Assembly (NCBI GenBank): GCA_913058245.1
Contig: CAJXQJ010000017.1
Coordinates: 1 to 61,862, forward strand
Source: an uncultured Colwellia sp.
GTDB taxonomy: Bacteria; Pseudomonadota; Gammaproteobacteria; Enterobacterales; Alteromonadaceae
DNA: 61,862 bases
Reading direction: 5' to 3'
In this document: positions 1-8,485 of the stretch, in pieces
Numbering within the stretch: position 1 is the stretch's first letter
Layout: the number at the start of each line of letters is the position of its first letter
Notes under the pieces: model-generated
The model's database searches: none
Seen by the model: the letters and a program-made list of their open reading frames with translations, nothing else
What the model was told of the DNA's origin: nothing
Program-made: the position numbers and the translations under genes

Positions 1-64
1 CGAATAACAGCTAACAAAAGACATTCCTAGAAAATTTATGAGGCGTGATTATACCCTTATTATC

Positions 65-156
65 ACAAATAGCTAAATCTAGCATTCAGCTATTTGTAAC
101 AACACTTAGGTGTTAGCTGCAACACACCAGTGAAAAGCAAACATAAGTTGCTTTTC
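65..156. repeat. Cluster of three short inverted repeats
   Basis: The first 195 bases hold no gene that I can see. They contain three small inverted repeats: a perfect 10-bp pair at 65-74/88-97, a 5-bp pair at 101-105/110-114, and a perfect 9-bp pair at 132-140/148-156. They lie downstream of the minus-strand MipA gene. None carries a clear T-run, so Rho-independent termination is not evident. Confidence 0.4.
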
Positions 157-195
157 CTGTTATTAAAACTCGCTAATAACAACATTATAAATTAT

Positions 196-948
196 TTAAA
201 ATGAGTATACCGCACCAAGTAAAGCAACATTACCTTTATCATCTGTAGAAATAACACTATCAGATATTTCATCACCTAATGAAGTTACAGTAAATGCTCC
301 TATAGCAGTCCAGTTTTTTGATAGCTTATATGTACCAACAACTCCTATTGTTGCATTTAGTGTTGAGTCACTAACACCATAATAATAATTCACCATGTCT
401 TTATCCAAATGTTCAAACCGGGCATTAAGGGTCAAAGACTTGTCTCTATCAGCAAACACTGTATAGCTAGCAATACCGTAAAACTTTGCGCCCTCTGAAT
501 TATCAGAAACATCAGTTACATAGCCAGCTTCCAAATTGAATTTTTTATACTGGTACGCTGCATTTACACCCGCCATAAAAGAAGCATCACGATCACCCCA
601 AGACTGGGCAAGTTCTTGGTTATGAATATCTTCCTTATCATAACCACTGTGGCTTGTAACCACTCCGCCGAAACGAAAGCCATTTTTATTCTTATACAGC
701 CAGCCACCCAACCTATTAAACTTAAAATAAAATCTATCATTGTAGTGAACATTTACAACGGGTAAGACGGTAGTTTTATTATCATCGCTTCCCATAAACT
801 CAGGTAGATTAATGACAGCTAAACCTACTTGCCCATGCAAGCCTTTTTTAGCTTTCTCAGCGCTATCCGGTAACTGATTAACATCATTGAGAGTGGCTGC
901 CAATGAAGGTGTTGATAACAGAGCTAAAACTATTAGAAATTTTTTCAT
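196..948 (-). CDS. MipA/OmpV family outer-membrane beta-barrel protein
   Basis: A 250-residue protein with a signal peptide (hydrophobic LIVLALLSTPSLA, cleavage near residue 17). The mature part alternates short polar turns and amphipathic strands and ends in Phe after an aromatic strand (GAVYSF), as outer-membrane barrels do. The stretch around residues 40-85 (LPEFMGSDD, then VLPVVNVHYNDRFYFK) is the typical MipA/OmpV N-terminal pattern. Family members are porin-like or scaffold for murein enzymes (MipA with MltA/PBP1B in E. coli); no specific ligand can be inferred here. A good GGAAG site precedes the ATG. The gene lies 71 nt after mlaA on the same strand, with a GU-containing 8-bp hairpin (991-1012) in the gap, so cotranscription is possible but unproven. 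Confidence 0.85.
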   Translation of the reverse strand: MKKFLIVLALLSTPSLAATLNDVNQLPDSAEKAKKGLHGQVGLAVINLPEFMGSDDNKTTVLPVVNVHYNDRFYFKFNRLGGWLYKNKNGFRFGGVVTSHSGYDKEDIHNQELAQSWGDRDASFMAGVNAAYQYKKFNLEAGYVTDVSDNSEGAKFYGIASYTVFADRDKSLTLNARFEHLDKDMVNYYYGVSDSTLNATIGVVGTYKLSKNWTAIGAFTVTSLGDEISDSVISTDDKGNVALLGAVYSF

Positions 949-1019
949 TGTAAATATCTTCCTTATTCATGGTTACAAGTCTACTTATCACCAGCACTCT
1001 AGAAAGTGTTGGCAAGCAA

Positions 1020-1778
1020 TCATCGAGCTATAAGAATCTCACGGTATTTTAAATAGAGTAGTCGCAAATTTTCATATTCAAAAGCAGAACCAGAAGCATA
1101 ATAACGAAACGGTAAACTTGCTCTAGCATCTATGCTTTGTAGCAAAGATAGAAACAGCTCTTCATCGGCTTTCATTCCTAACTCATCTACTGCCTGCTGA
1201 TAAGCAATAGAATCAAATGCTAAGCCTGTTACATCTCGTAATGAGGATGGACCAAGCAGCGGTAACACAAGATAAGGTCCGGCACCAACTCCCCAGTAGC
1301 CTAATGTTTGACCAAAGTCCTCATCTTGTTCGACAAGCCCTATTGGGGTAGCAACGTCTAGTAATCCAGCCAAGCCAACGGTTGAGTTTAAAGCAAAACG
1401 CCCTAAAGTTTCCCCTGCAACACCAATTTTAAATTGTAGAAGTGAATTAATAAAAGTCGAGATTTCACCTAAATTACTGAAGAAATTATTAACGCCCACT
1501 TCAACAAAGTCAGGGGTGATTTTTTTGTAGCCATCAACAACCGGTAGTAAAACGTATTGATCGGCCTTAGCATTAAAGTAGTACATGCGACGATTAAAAC
1601 CTTCCCAAGGATCTGCGTATGCACTCATCAACCCAAGCTCTTGATGATTATCAGGCAGTTTAACTTCAGGTGCTATAGCACCTTCTTCAAGCTTTGGCGT
1701 TGCTGAGCAAGCTATCAATGCACACGACAAGACTATACAAACAGCTTTTCGGTAATATTGTTCGATAAACATTGGCAT
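1020..1778 (-). CDS. mlaA: MlaA (VacJ) outer-membrane lipid-asymmetry lipoprotein
   Basis: A 252-residue MlaA homologue. The signal peptide ends in a lipobox (LIAC, Cys24). The diagnostic DPWEGFNRRMYYFN motif follows at about residues 56-69, with the conserved core FLSNLGE-type segment and GYWGVGAGPYLVLPLLGPSS near residues 160-180. In E. coli, MlaA sits in the outer membrane with OmpC/F and removes phospholipids from the outer leaflet, passing them to MlaC and the MlaFEDB ABC transporter; those partners are not in this window. Its ATG overlaps the stop codon of the upstream hydrolase gene by one base (TAATG), so the two proteins are translationally coupled. A second Met at codon 3 is an alternative start. 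Confidence 0.93.
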   Translation of the reverse strand: MPMFIEQYYRKAVCIVLSCALIACSATPKLEEGAIAPEVKLPDNHQELGLMSAYADPWEGFNRRMYYFNAKADQYVLLPVVDGYKKITPDFVEVGVNNFFSNLGEISTFINSLLQFKIGVAGETLGRFALNSTVGLAGLLDVATPIGLVEQDEDFGQTLGYWGVGAGPYLVLPLLGPSSLRDVTGLAFDSIAYQQAVDELGMKADEELFLSLLQSIDARASLPFRYYASGSAFEYENLRLLYLKYREILIAR

Positions 1779-3076
1779 TACTTAACTCCTTGGCTAAATG
1801 TCGCATTTAGATGCGTGACAAAGCTTACTCTATCCATATTGCCACAGTGACCACCACGCGGAAAAATTTTAGCCCGTTCGTCAAAAACATCCTGTAAATA
1901 TTCCACTTCACCTGGCGCTAAAATAATATCATCAGCATTGGTTACTAAAGATATTTTCTCAGCATTTTTTAAGTAATCTTCAATGGCATATAAACTGTAA
2001 CGATGAACAAGTTCATCTTTAGTGATATTGGCATCTTCTTGTTGAGCTCTCGGCAACATTGCACCTTCAAAGTAATTAACAAAGGTAATATCACTAGCCC
2101 GTTGCATGGAATGGGTAAGACTTTCAAATTTGTCGATTTCATGGTTTTTATAGGTAATAGCACCACTATTAAAACTAGCGTCTAAAGCAAAAATCATATC
2201 GGATGAAGACATTCTAAATGACGCTCCGATTAACAGCTTTAATTCTGCTTCTGTTAAATGAGCATTTTTAAATAAATTAAATATCGAGTCTTGATCAAAA
2301 TTAGAAGACGCTTGTGCTGAATAGCCATCAGAAAAACGTTCAAATATTTGATCAAACATTGCAATTGATGCTTGGCGATTATTTCGTAAATCAAAATACT
2401 GATCTAAAATACTCACCGAATTAAACAAGCTAACGGGGGGATTAATCAGCAGAACTTTTTCAAAATTAAACGCTTGTTGTTGTTCATCTAGTAGAGAAAC
2501 AAAGGCAGAATGCGCACCGCCTAAGCTATAACCTGTAATTGCAAACGACGATGCGACGACTTGATCTTCATCTTGTACTTGCTGCCAAACTAACTTCATG
2601 ACGTTATAAAGTTCTTCGGCATCATGTGCTAAGTTACCCGGCATATATTTAGTGTTATTAGAGTTAACTATAAAATTTGCGAAAGTGGGTGAGGACAGAG
2701 AAATAACATGATAACCCTGCTGATAAAAATTCTTCTGTAAGTTAATCATTTTAGCACTGTCGTAACCGGCACCAGTGCCAGCAATAACGAAAATAACGGG
2801 CGCTTCAGCATCTTGTTTCAGCAACGAATAATTCATTCGCTTATGAAACCAAAACACTTCTGGAATTTTTGCCAGTGGTTTAATGGTAATGCTTTTGTTA
2901 ATGACAGGAACCGATGCTGCAAAATTCGCACGCGGTTCTTGGCAATATCCAGTAACCGTTGCTTGATAACGAGAGTAAGGTAGATCACAAACAGGAGTTT
3001 CTGCCACGACCTCAGGTTGTAAATTGCTAGCACAAGCCGTTATTAAAACTAGCAGTAAAGAAATGACATAGCGCAC
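1778..3076 (-). CDS. Alpha/beta-hydrolase fold lipoprotein coupled to mlaA
   Basis: A 432-residue protein starting at GTG, with an excellent AAGGAG site six bases upstream. The signal peptide ends in a lipobox (LITAC, Cys15). The alpha/beta-hydrolase features are an oxyanion-type strand (FVIAGTGAG, about residues 96-104), the nucleophile elbow GYSLGG (Ser184), a late acidic residue (Asp382 or Asp383 in NADD) and a C-terminal His410 (GGHCG). These form a plausible Ser-Asp-His triad. The substrate is unknown. The shared promoter region and the one-base stop/start overlap with mlaA suggest a role in outer-membrane lipid handling, for example as a lipase or esterase; that is inference only. The absence of an Asp after the lipid Cys fits outer-membrane localisation. 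Confidence 0.8.
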   Translation of the reverse strand: MRYVISLLLVLITACASNLQPEVVAETPVCDLPYSRYQATVTGYCQEPRANFAASVPVINKSITIKPLAKIPEVFWFHKRMNYSLLKQDAEAPVIFVIAGTGAGYDSAKMINLQKNFYQQGYHVISLSSPTFANFIVNSNNTKYMPGNLAHDAEELYNVMKLVWQQVQDEDQVVASSFAITGYSLGGAHSAFVSLLDEQQQAFNFEKVLLINPPVSLFNSVSILDQYFDLRNNRQASIAMFDQIFERFSDGYSAQASSNFDQDSIFNLFKNAHLTEAELKLLIGASFRMSSSDMIFALDASFNSGAITYKNHEIDKFESLTHSMQRASDITFVNYFEGAMLPRAQQEDANITKDELVHRYSLYAIEDYLKNAEKISLVTNADDIILAPGEVEYLQDVFDERAKIFPRGGHCGNMDRVSFVTHLNATFSQGVK

Positions 3077-3446
3077 TAATCTCTCCTTAATATTGTTATT
3101 TTCCCAGCAAATGCCTAACCACTTGCCTTAGGTTCCATATTCAAGCGCCTCACGAGGCTCCGATAAATATTACCACCTACCTCGACAAGAGTGCATTTGA
3201 ATGACTATAGACTATGAAATCAAAAGAATTTTAGTTATTTTTAATATGATGAATATTCTAGCGTCTACCGCAATAAAAGTATCTAACTTACCTTTAAAAA
3301 ATAAAAATAGTTATTTTTTCATACAGTCACAATTTCATTGTCTATAGTTAAGTCATCGCGCAAAATAATAATAAGCGCATCAATACCAGTTTTTACTCTG
3401 TTTTCAAGCTCATTTATAACTAAGCTTAGAGTGTAAAGGGGATTAT
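3077..3446. other. Divergent intergenic region
   Basis: A 370-base AT-rich region between the hydrolase-mlaA operon (minus) and the MipA-like gene (plus). It must carry both promoters. I see the AAGGAG site of the hydrolase gene and an AAAGGGG site for the plus-strand gene, but no convincing -35/-10 pair, RNA gene or repeat. Confidence 0.4.
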
Positions 3447-4250
3447 ATGAGACCGACTCCAGCCTACAGCCTATATTGCAGTCTTTGTTCTTTGATACTG
3501 TCATATAGCGTTAATAGTTTTGCAAACGAACATGCTGATACCGCGACAGCGTTAACGGTTCACGAAGCTGTGAACGCAAGTGTTACTCTAGATATAGCAA
3601 ACGAAAATGACATAGTTCAACGAGAAAACAGTTGGACTTTGTCAGCCATTGATTATGCTAATTTAAGCAATGCTAAACTCGATGAAACACAAGACTTAGC
3701 GCAATTGTTCACGCTAGATAAAACCAAAAACTTGCAGCTTCAAATCAACGAAAGTTTTCAAACAGGTTTGTACAGTTTAAAAAATAATTATGTATTATCT
3801 GGAAATAGTGACCTCCAGCTAACAAAGCAATTTTTAGTGCCAAATCTGGCGCAGCATAACTTGTTTCAATATGGCCGTTTTCGCACGGAAACTGGCTACA
3901 GCACATCGATAGATGAAAACGATAAAAGTATCAAAGCCTTTCTCCATAGTGCTTATAGTTTAATAAATCATGGACGCTTTGAGCTTTCAGTAACTGCAAG
4001 TATCGAAAGCTTTGATACTGCAACAAATATCAACCGCTTAGAACCATTGCCTTTGTTGCCAAATTATTCTGATCATCAATTGTCAACCAATACCACCTTA
4101 GGTGTCATGGGGAGTATTGATTTATCAACTCGTTGGAGTTTAATTGGCGCAATTACCACAAGTTATTCGGCAGGTACTAAAGCGAATACAGTATCATCGG
4201 AAGATAACGAGCAAAAAATGGCAATCATAGGTACAACCTATTCATTTTAA
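3447..4250 (+). CDS. Divergent MipA-like outer-membrane protein
   Basis: A 267-residue protein with a signal peptide (cleavage near SFA-NE, about residue 26). It has no family that I can name from the N-terminal half. The C-terminal ~130 residues align by eye with the MipA/OmpV protein at 196-948: a shared GY.T start, a Thr-Leu strand (TLGVMGSIDLSTRW against TIGVVGTYKLSKNW), an IGAxTxT strand, and an almost superposable end (IIGTTYSF against LLGAVYSF). It therefore looks like an outer-membrane barrel paralogue whose front half has diverged, lacking the usual LPEF.GSDD region. The AAAGGGG ribosome site supports the ATG. The gene ends in a strong bidirectional terminator and has no plus-strand neighbour. 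Confidence 0.6.
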   Translation: MRPTPAYSLYCSLCSLILSYSVNSFANEHADTATALTVHEAVNASVTLDIANENDIVQRENSWTLSAIDYANLSNAKLDETQDLAQLFTLDKTKNLQLQINESFQTGLYSLKNNYVLSGNSDLQLTKQFLVPNLAQHNLFQYGRFRTETGYSTSIDENDKSIKAFLHSAYSLINHGRFELSVTASIESFDTATNINRLEPLPLLPNYSDHQLSTNTTLGVMGSIDLSTRWSLIGAITTSYSAGTKANTVSSEDNEQKMAIIGTTYSF

Positions 4251-4276
4251 TTTTTGTTTAAGTACTCACTAAAACA

Positions 4277-4305
4277 AAAAAAGACCAAATAAATTGGTCT
4301 TTTTT
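4277..4305. terminator. Bidirectional Rho-independent terminator
   Basis: Perfect 12-bp stem (4277-4288 with 4294-4305), 5-base loop. The stem is flanked by A-tracts on the left and T-tracts on the right, so it works in both directions. It sits between the convergent MipA-like gene and the response regulator. Confidence 0.9.
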
Positions 4306-4338
4306 ATGAATTTTAACTTTAGAGCTGAAAGCTAATTG

Positions 4339-5067
4339 TTATCCCGCAGTTTCATTTAAAATATAACCCTTGCCCCATACTGTTTCAATACGCGCACACT
4401 TCATGCCTTCGTTAATAAGCTTATCGCGTAGCTTGGAAATACGCACATCAACAGTACGCTCAACACCATTGTATTCGCGATTTAATAACACATTATAAAT
4501 AGCATCACGTGTCATCACACGACCAACATTACGTAAAAGTAAGGCTAGTAGTTGAAATTCAAAAGAGCTTAAACGTATGGTTTTTTCATCAATTTCACAC
4601 TTGTTAGCCTGTGGGTACAAAGCAATGTTTCCCACTCTAAATGCATGTAATGGACGCTCTTCTTTAGCAGGCTTGCGACGTAACATAGCATCAAGCCTGA
4701 CCTTTAAAACATTAGGAGATACCGGCTTAGTAATAAAGTCATCAGCACCCAATTTAAAAGCACTAATTTGCTCTTCATCGGTTTCACGTGCGGTTAAGAC
4801 AATAATAGGATCGTCGTAAACTTCGCGAAGCTCGTGGCAAACATGAAAGCCGTCGAGTTTTGGCAAACCAATATCTAAAATAACCAGATCCGGCTTATAT
4901 TGACTAATAGCTTCGCGAGCTAAATCGCCACGAAATACTTGATGAACGATAAAATTGGACTTTTCTAAAAACGATTTAATTAAATTCGATACCATACGGT
5001 CGTCTTCAATAAGCAATATTTTTTTCATACTGCTATCCATAGGTATTTCTTTTTTCAAACCAAACAT
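4339..5067 (-). CDS. OmpR/PhoB-family response regulator (orphan)
   Basis: A 242-residue response regulator. The receiver domain occupies about residues 15-130, with the acidic pocket E21/D22/D23, phospho-acceptor Asp65 (VILDIGLP), Thr92 and Lys114 all present. The C-terminal winged helix (about residues 142-238) has the OmpR-type recognition segment ERTVDVRISKLRDKL and the GKGYIL wing. The overall pattern resembles RstA. No histidine kinase is adjacent, so the partner is unknown; the hybrid kinase 3 kb away has its own receiver. Three Met codons near the start (1, 10, 14) are possible. The receiver fold begins at MKKILLIEDD, so the first ten or so residues may be untranslated. A perfect inverted repeat lies 70-100 bases upstream. 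Confidence 0.88.
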   Translation of the reverse strand: MFGLKKEIPMDSSMKKILLIEDDRMVSNLIKSFLEKSNFIVHQVFRGDLAREAISQYKPDLVILDIGLPKLDGFHVCHELREVYDDPIIVLTARETDEEQISAFKLGADDFITKPVSPNVLKVRLDAMLRRKPAKEERPLHAFRVGNIALYPQANKCEIDEKTIRLSSFEFQLLALLLRNVGRVMTRDAIYNVLLNREYNGVERTVDVRISKLRDKLINEGMKCARIETVWGKGYILNETAG

Positions 5068-5138
5068 AATCTATTCCACAAAAAATTGGCAAGTCCGATT
5101 TGCAAATTATAAATGTCTTATCCTGTCAATAAGGTATG

Positions 5139-5165
5139 ATAATGTTACTAACCTAGTAACATTAT
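5139..5165. promoter_or_regulatory. Perfect 11-bp inverted repeat, candidate operator
   Basis: The arms 5139-5149 and 5155-5165 are exactly complementary (ATAATGTTACT and its complement) around a 5-base centre. There is no T-run, so it is not a terminator. The position, about 70-100 bases upstream of the response regulator start, suits an operator. OmpR-type regulators usually bind direct repeats, so a different regulator may be involved. Confidence 0.45.
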
Positions 5166-5483
5166 GTAATCGCCATACATACAGCGGTTGGTGAGCAAGA
5201 ATGCAGCAGATACTTTTGACAAAGATGACCAAAAAACAAATTGAGAAGCCATAAAGGTGTTATCGCTAGCACAAATAACTTATCACTGACTAAAGTTTAT
5301 AAAATTTCATTACTAATATGACTTAACCAACACCTGTTAACGAATAGGCAAGTAAGATGCTTTAAACGTTATCAGTATACTGGGAATATAAATGGTTAAT
5401 TATCTAACAAACATTTACTTCAGCGTTCAAAATGTCTTGATAATTTTACCTTTTTAAAAAGAATATCACCTTATTTTTTGCAC

Positions 5484-5515
5484 AAAAAAGCCAATTCAAA
5501 TCATTGAATTGGCTT
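5484..5515 (-). terminator. Terminator of the acyl-CoA dehydrogenase gene
   Basis: Perfect 12-bp stem (5488-5499 with 5504-5515), 4-base loop. On the minus strand it is followed by six T. It lies 26 bases after the stop codon. Confidence 0.9.
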
Positions 5516-5541
5516 GTTCGTTGAAAAAGCACTCAATACGG

Positions 5542-7320
5542 TTAAAATAAATCCTCTGGCATATCAAACATTGCGTCACTTCCAGCTGTTGCTGAAGCAA
5601 TTAATGACTGACAACGCGGTAAAATTCGTGCGTAAAAGTAACGAGCAGTATGTAATTTACTTTGGTGGAACTCACTTGCCTGATCTTGCATAAAAGAAAC
5701 TTCTGCCATTTTTGCCCATACAAAGGCCATGGCGGTGTAACCAAATACATGTAAATAATCATTTGCCGCACAACCAAGCTCTTCAGGGTTATCTTGCGCT
5801 AATGTTAATATGTCCTGACTTAACTGAGCTAACTCTGTTGTTGCCTTTGCCAAAGGCTGCAGAAACTCTGTCATCTGCTCTGAAGTATTCTTTGCAATAT
5901 ACTGCTGAACTTCTTCAACAAAAACTTTTACCAATTGTCCTTTACTACCTGCCACTTTACGCGCTAATAAGTCCATTGCTTGTACACCATTAGTGCCTTC
6001 GTAAATTTGCGCAATACGCGTGTCGCGTACAAGCTGTTCTTGCCCCCATTCTCGAACATAACCATGACCACCCAAAACTTGTTGGCCTGCAACAGCACTT
6101 TCAAAGCCTAGATCGGTAAAAAATGCTTTAGCGATAGGTGTCATTAAAGCAACTAACTGTTCGGCTTTTTGTTGCGCTTCGCCATCTCCGTAGGTAGCAA
6201 TATCAAGTTGCATGGCAATGTAGGTAGATAAAGCACGTGAGCCTTCATTCATTGCCTTCATGTTTAATAGCATACGGCGAACATCGCCATGTACCATTAA
6301 TGAATCAGCTTCTTTATCTGGTGATTGAACACCACTTAGTGAGCGGCTTTGAGTTCTATCTTTCGCGTATTCTAAGGCATTTTGGTATGAGCGCACTGCC
6401 GCGCCAATACCTTGAATACCAACACCAATTCGCTCAAAGTTCATCATAGTGAACATACAGGCGAGGCCTTTATTTAATTCGCCTACTAAATAGCCTTTGG
6501 CACCATCAAAGTTCATCACACAAGTCGCCGAGGCATGAATACCCATTTTATGCTCAATAGAACCACAGCTCACTTGGTTGCGATCCCCAAGCGATTCATC
6601 TTCATTAACATGAAATTTAGGCACTAAAAATAATGAAATACCTCTTGGCCCTGCTGGTGCATCAGGCAACTTAGCTAATACCAAATGGACAATATTGTCA
6701 GTGAGGTCATGTTCACCAGCGGTAATAAAAATTTTTGTTCCGGTAACTAGGTAACTATTATCATCTTGTGGAATAGCTTTGGTTCTTATCATACCCAAGT
6801 CAGTACCGGCATGTGCTTCGGTTAAACACATAGTTGCACTCCACTCGCCAGTATACATACGAGTAAGGTAACGCTCTTTGAGTTCATCACTACCATGCTT
6901 TGCTAAAGATAAGCCCGCGCCAGCGGTTAAACCTGGGTACAGTGAAAAGGAAATATCAGCTGAACATAACATTTCCTCGTGAAAGGCAGTTAACATTTTT
7001 GGCATTCCCATGCCACCAAATGCCGGCTCGCCACCTAATGCAGTCCAACCACCTTCAACATAGGTATCAAATGCTTGTTTATAACCAGGGGCAGTAGTAA
7101 CTTTACCATTATCAAAATTAACGCCAACCTCGTCACCATTTCGTGATAGTGGCGCAATTTCTTGTTCAGCTATTTTCGCACACTCTTGCAGAATTGCTTC
7201 TGCGGTTTCTTTATCGACTCGTTCCGCCAAAGTAGGCAATGACTGCCAAAGTTGATCGGCCTTAAATACATCATAAAGTAAAAAATTCATATCTCTTAAA
7301 GGCACTTGATAGTCAGCCAT
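5542..7320 (-). CDS. Acyl-CoA dehydrogenase with C-terminal extension (DmdC-like family)
   Basis: A 592-residue flavoenzyme. The start was set at the ATG of MADYQVPLRD because GGAGA stands six bases upstream; a GTG six codons earlier lacks such a site. Domains are the N-terminal helical domain (to about residue 160), the FAD/acyl-CoA beta domain with MCLTEAHAGTDLG, the C-terminal helical domain with the catalytic Glu in AQIYEGTNG (about residue 441), then a further ~130-residue C-terminal domain typical of the ~600-residue branch that includes 3-methylmercaptopropionyl-CoA dehydrogenase DmdC. It oxidises an acyl-CoA to the 2-enoyl-CoA, passing electrons to ETF. Substrate chain length cannot be told from sequence. 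The gene stands alone with its own terminator, which argues against a dedicated DMSP operon. Confidence 0.9.
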   Translation of the reverse strand: MADYQVPLRDMNFLLYDVFKADQLWQSLPTLAERVDKETAEAILQECAKIAEQEIAPLSRNGDEVGVNFDNGKVTTAPGYKQAFDTYVEGGWTALGGEPAFGGMGMPKMLTAFHEEMLCSADISFSLYPGLTAGAGLSLAKHGSDELKERYLTRMYTGEWSATMCLTEAHAGTDLGMIRTKAIPQDDNSYLVTGTKIFITAGEHDLTDNIVHLVLAKLPDAPAGPRGISLFLVPKFHVNEDESLGDRNQVSCGSIEHKMGIHASATCVMNFDGAKGYLVGELNKGLACMFTMMNFERIGVGIQGIGAAVRSYQNALEYAKDRTQSRSLSGVQSPDKEADSLMVHGDVRRMLLNMKAMNEGSRALSTYIAMQLDIATYGDGEAQQKAEQLVALMTPIAKAFFTDLGFESAVAGQQVLGGHGYVREWGQEQLVRDTRIAQIYEGTNGVQAMDLLARKVAGSKGQLVKVFVEEVQQYIAKNTSEQMTEFLQPLAKATTELAQLSQDILTLAQDNPEELGCAANDYLHVFGYTAMAFVWAKMAEVSFMQDQASEFHQSKLHTARYFYARILPRCQSLIASATAGSDAMFDMPEDLF

Positions 7321-7475
7321 TGTCTTCTCCAAACACACGATTGAAACAAATAATTAAAACAGTTGTTTGAATATATATCAAACACAGTAAAAGTAAAGTA
7401 GTTACGAGAAATTAGCTTGCAGATAAATTTTCAAGTAAGCTTTAAAAGAGAACACCTATAGCTTTGAGGATTGTT

Positions 7476-8435
7476 GTGAACATTCAAACAACATGTGCCA
7501 TTTTCATTTTATTATTTCACACTACTGTGACTGCTAAGCAGCTTAGTTTTAGTAAGAACACAATAGACGATAGGGTCCAATTTAACTATCAATGGCAAGA
7601 TCAAGCAAAAGTAACACAATCAATTAGTTTTACTGTCGATAAAACGGTGTTGTTTGATCGTTTTAGAAATTTTAAAGCCTACAAGGCCAGCCTTGCTAAA
7701 CGTTATATTAACCAAGGCATTAAAAAAGCACTCAGCCAGCAAAATACGCCTAATGTTCATATTTCCTTTTCTGGTGGAGGCGACGAGATGCATATCGAAA
7801 TAAAAAGCCAAAATCAGCAAGCACTTAACCAAACTTATCAAACCATAGAAAAGCTTGAAAATGAATTATTACAAACCTATTTAACTGATAATTTTTATCA
7901 TCAATTTAGAGCTTATGACAACAGCTTAGCAATAAAGCCCGATCATGCCCGTATTGCAAACGAATCAGTGATGGACTTTAAACCATTAAAAACACTAATT
8001 CTTGATAAAGTTTCCATCCAGAATGTGCGAAAGGTTAGCAACTATGTGCTCGGTTTTGTGCAAAGTATTCCCTATGCAACGCTTGAGTCAAGAACGACTT
8101 CAACAGGAGCCGGGTTCAACCCACCACTAAGAATTTTATGGGAGAACCAAGGTGACTGTGACAGCAAGGTAACATTAACAGCTGCAATTTTTAGATCGCT
8201 AATGCCACGCATAAAAATGATGCTAGTTTTTATTGATAATCATGCTTTATTAGCAGTAAATATTCCAGCACAAGGGGGTGAGCTAACAATTAATGTTGAT
8301 GGCTTAACTTATGTATTAGCTGAGCCCACAGGGCCGGCGATGACACTTATGGGTCAAATTTCACCGGAGTCAGAGTTTGCCATTCGAAATGGTCGTTATT
8401 ATGCAGAGCCTTTTTTCGCGCAATCTAACATGTAG
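7476..8435 (+). CDS. Secreted transglutaminase-like (papain-fold) protein
   Basis: Not a family I can name with certainty. GTG is chosen as the start because GAGGA lies five bases upstream; a TTG four codons earlier overlaps that site. The 319-residue product has a signal peptide (AIFILLFHTTVTA). The C-terminal third carries a transglutaminase/papain-like pattern: Cys228 in NQGDCDSKV, His256 in IDNHALLAV and an acidic residue near 283 in LAEPTGP. This is the order Cys-His-acid seen in bacterial transglutaminase-like cysteine peptidases, with GDCDSK replacing the commoner GDCEDYA. The N-terminal two thirds are unassigned. The likely location is the periplasm. It is divergent from the acyl-CoA dehydrogenase and convergent with the sensor kinase. 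Confidence 0.6.
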   Translation: MNIQTTCAIFILLFHTTVTAKQLSFSKNTIDDRVQFNYQWQDQAKVTQSISFTVDKTVLFDRFRNFKAYKASLAKRYINQGIKKALSQQNTPNVHISFSGGGDEMHIEIKSQNQQALNQTYQTIEKLENELLQTYLTDNFYHQFRAYDNSLAIKPDHARIANESVMDFKPLKTLILDKVSIQNVRKVSNYVLGFVQSIPYATLESRTTSTGAGFNPPLRILWENQGDCDSKVTLTAAIFRSLMPRIKMMLVFIDNHALLAVNIPAQGGELTINVDGLTYVLAEPTGPAMTLMGQISPESEFAIRNGRYYAEPFFAQSNM

Positions 8436-8485
8436 AGCTTTACTCTGCTTAGATAAATCTTTATTGCTAAGTTTTATATGTTTGA

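Larger units (their letters stand above)
5068..5541. other. Intergenic region upstream of the response regulator
   Basis: A 474-base gap. It contains the inverted repeat at 5139-5165 and the terminator of the acyl-CoA dehydrogenase gene at its right end. The remaining ~320 bases are AT-rich with no credible reading frame or RNA gene. Confidence 0.4.

Noticed and set aside
5542..7320. Assignment of the acyl-CoA dehydrogenase as DmdC of DMSP catabolism
   Set aside because: The family includes DmdC, but no dmdA, dmdB or dmdD gene is nearby and the ~600-residue branch is broad; only the family-level call is supported.
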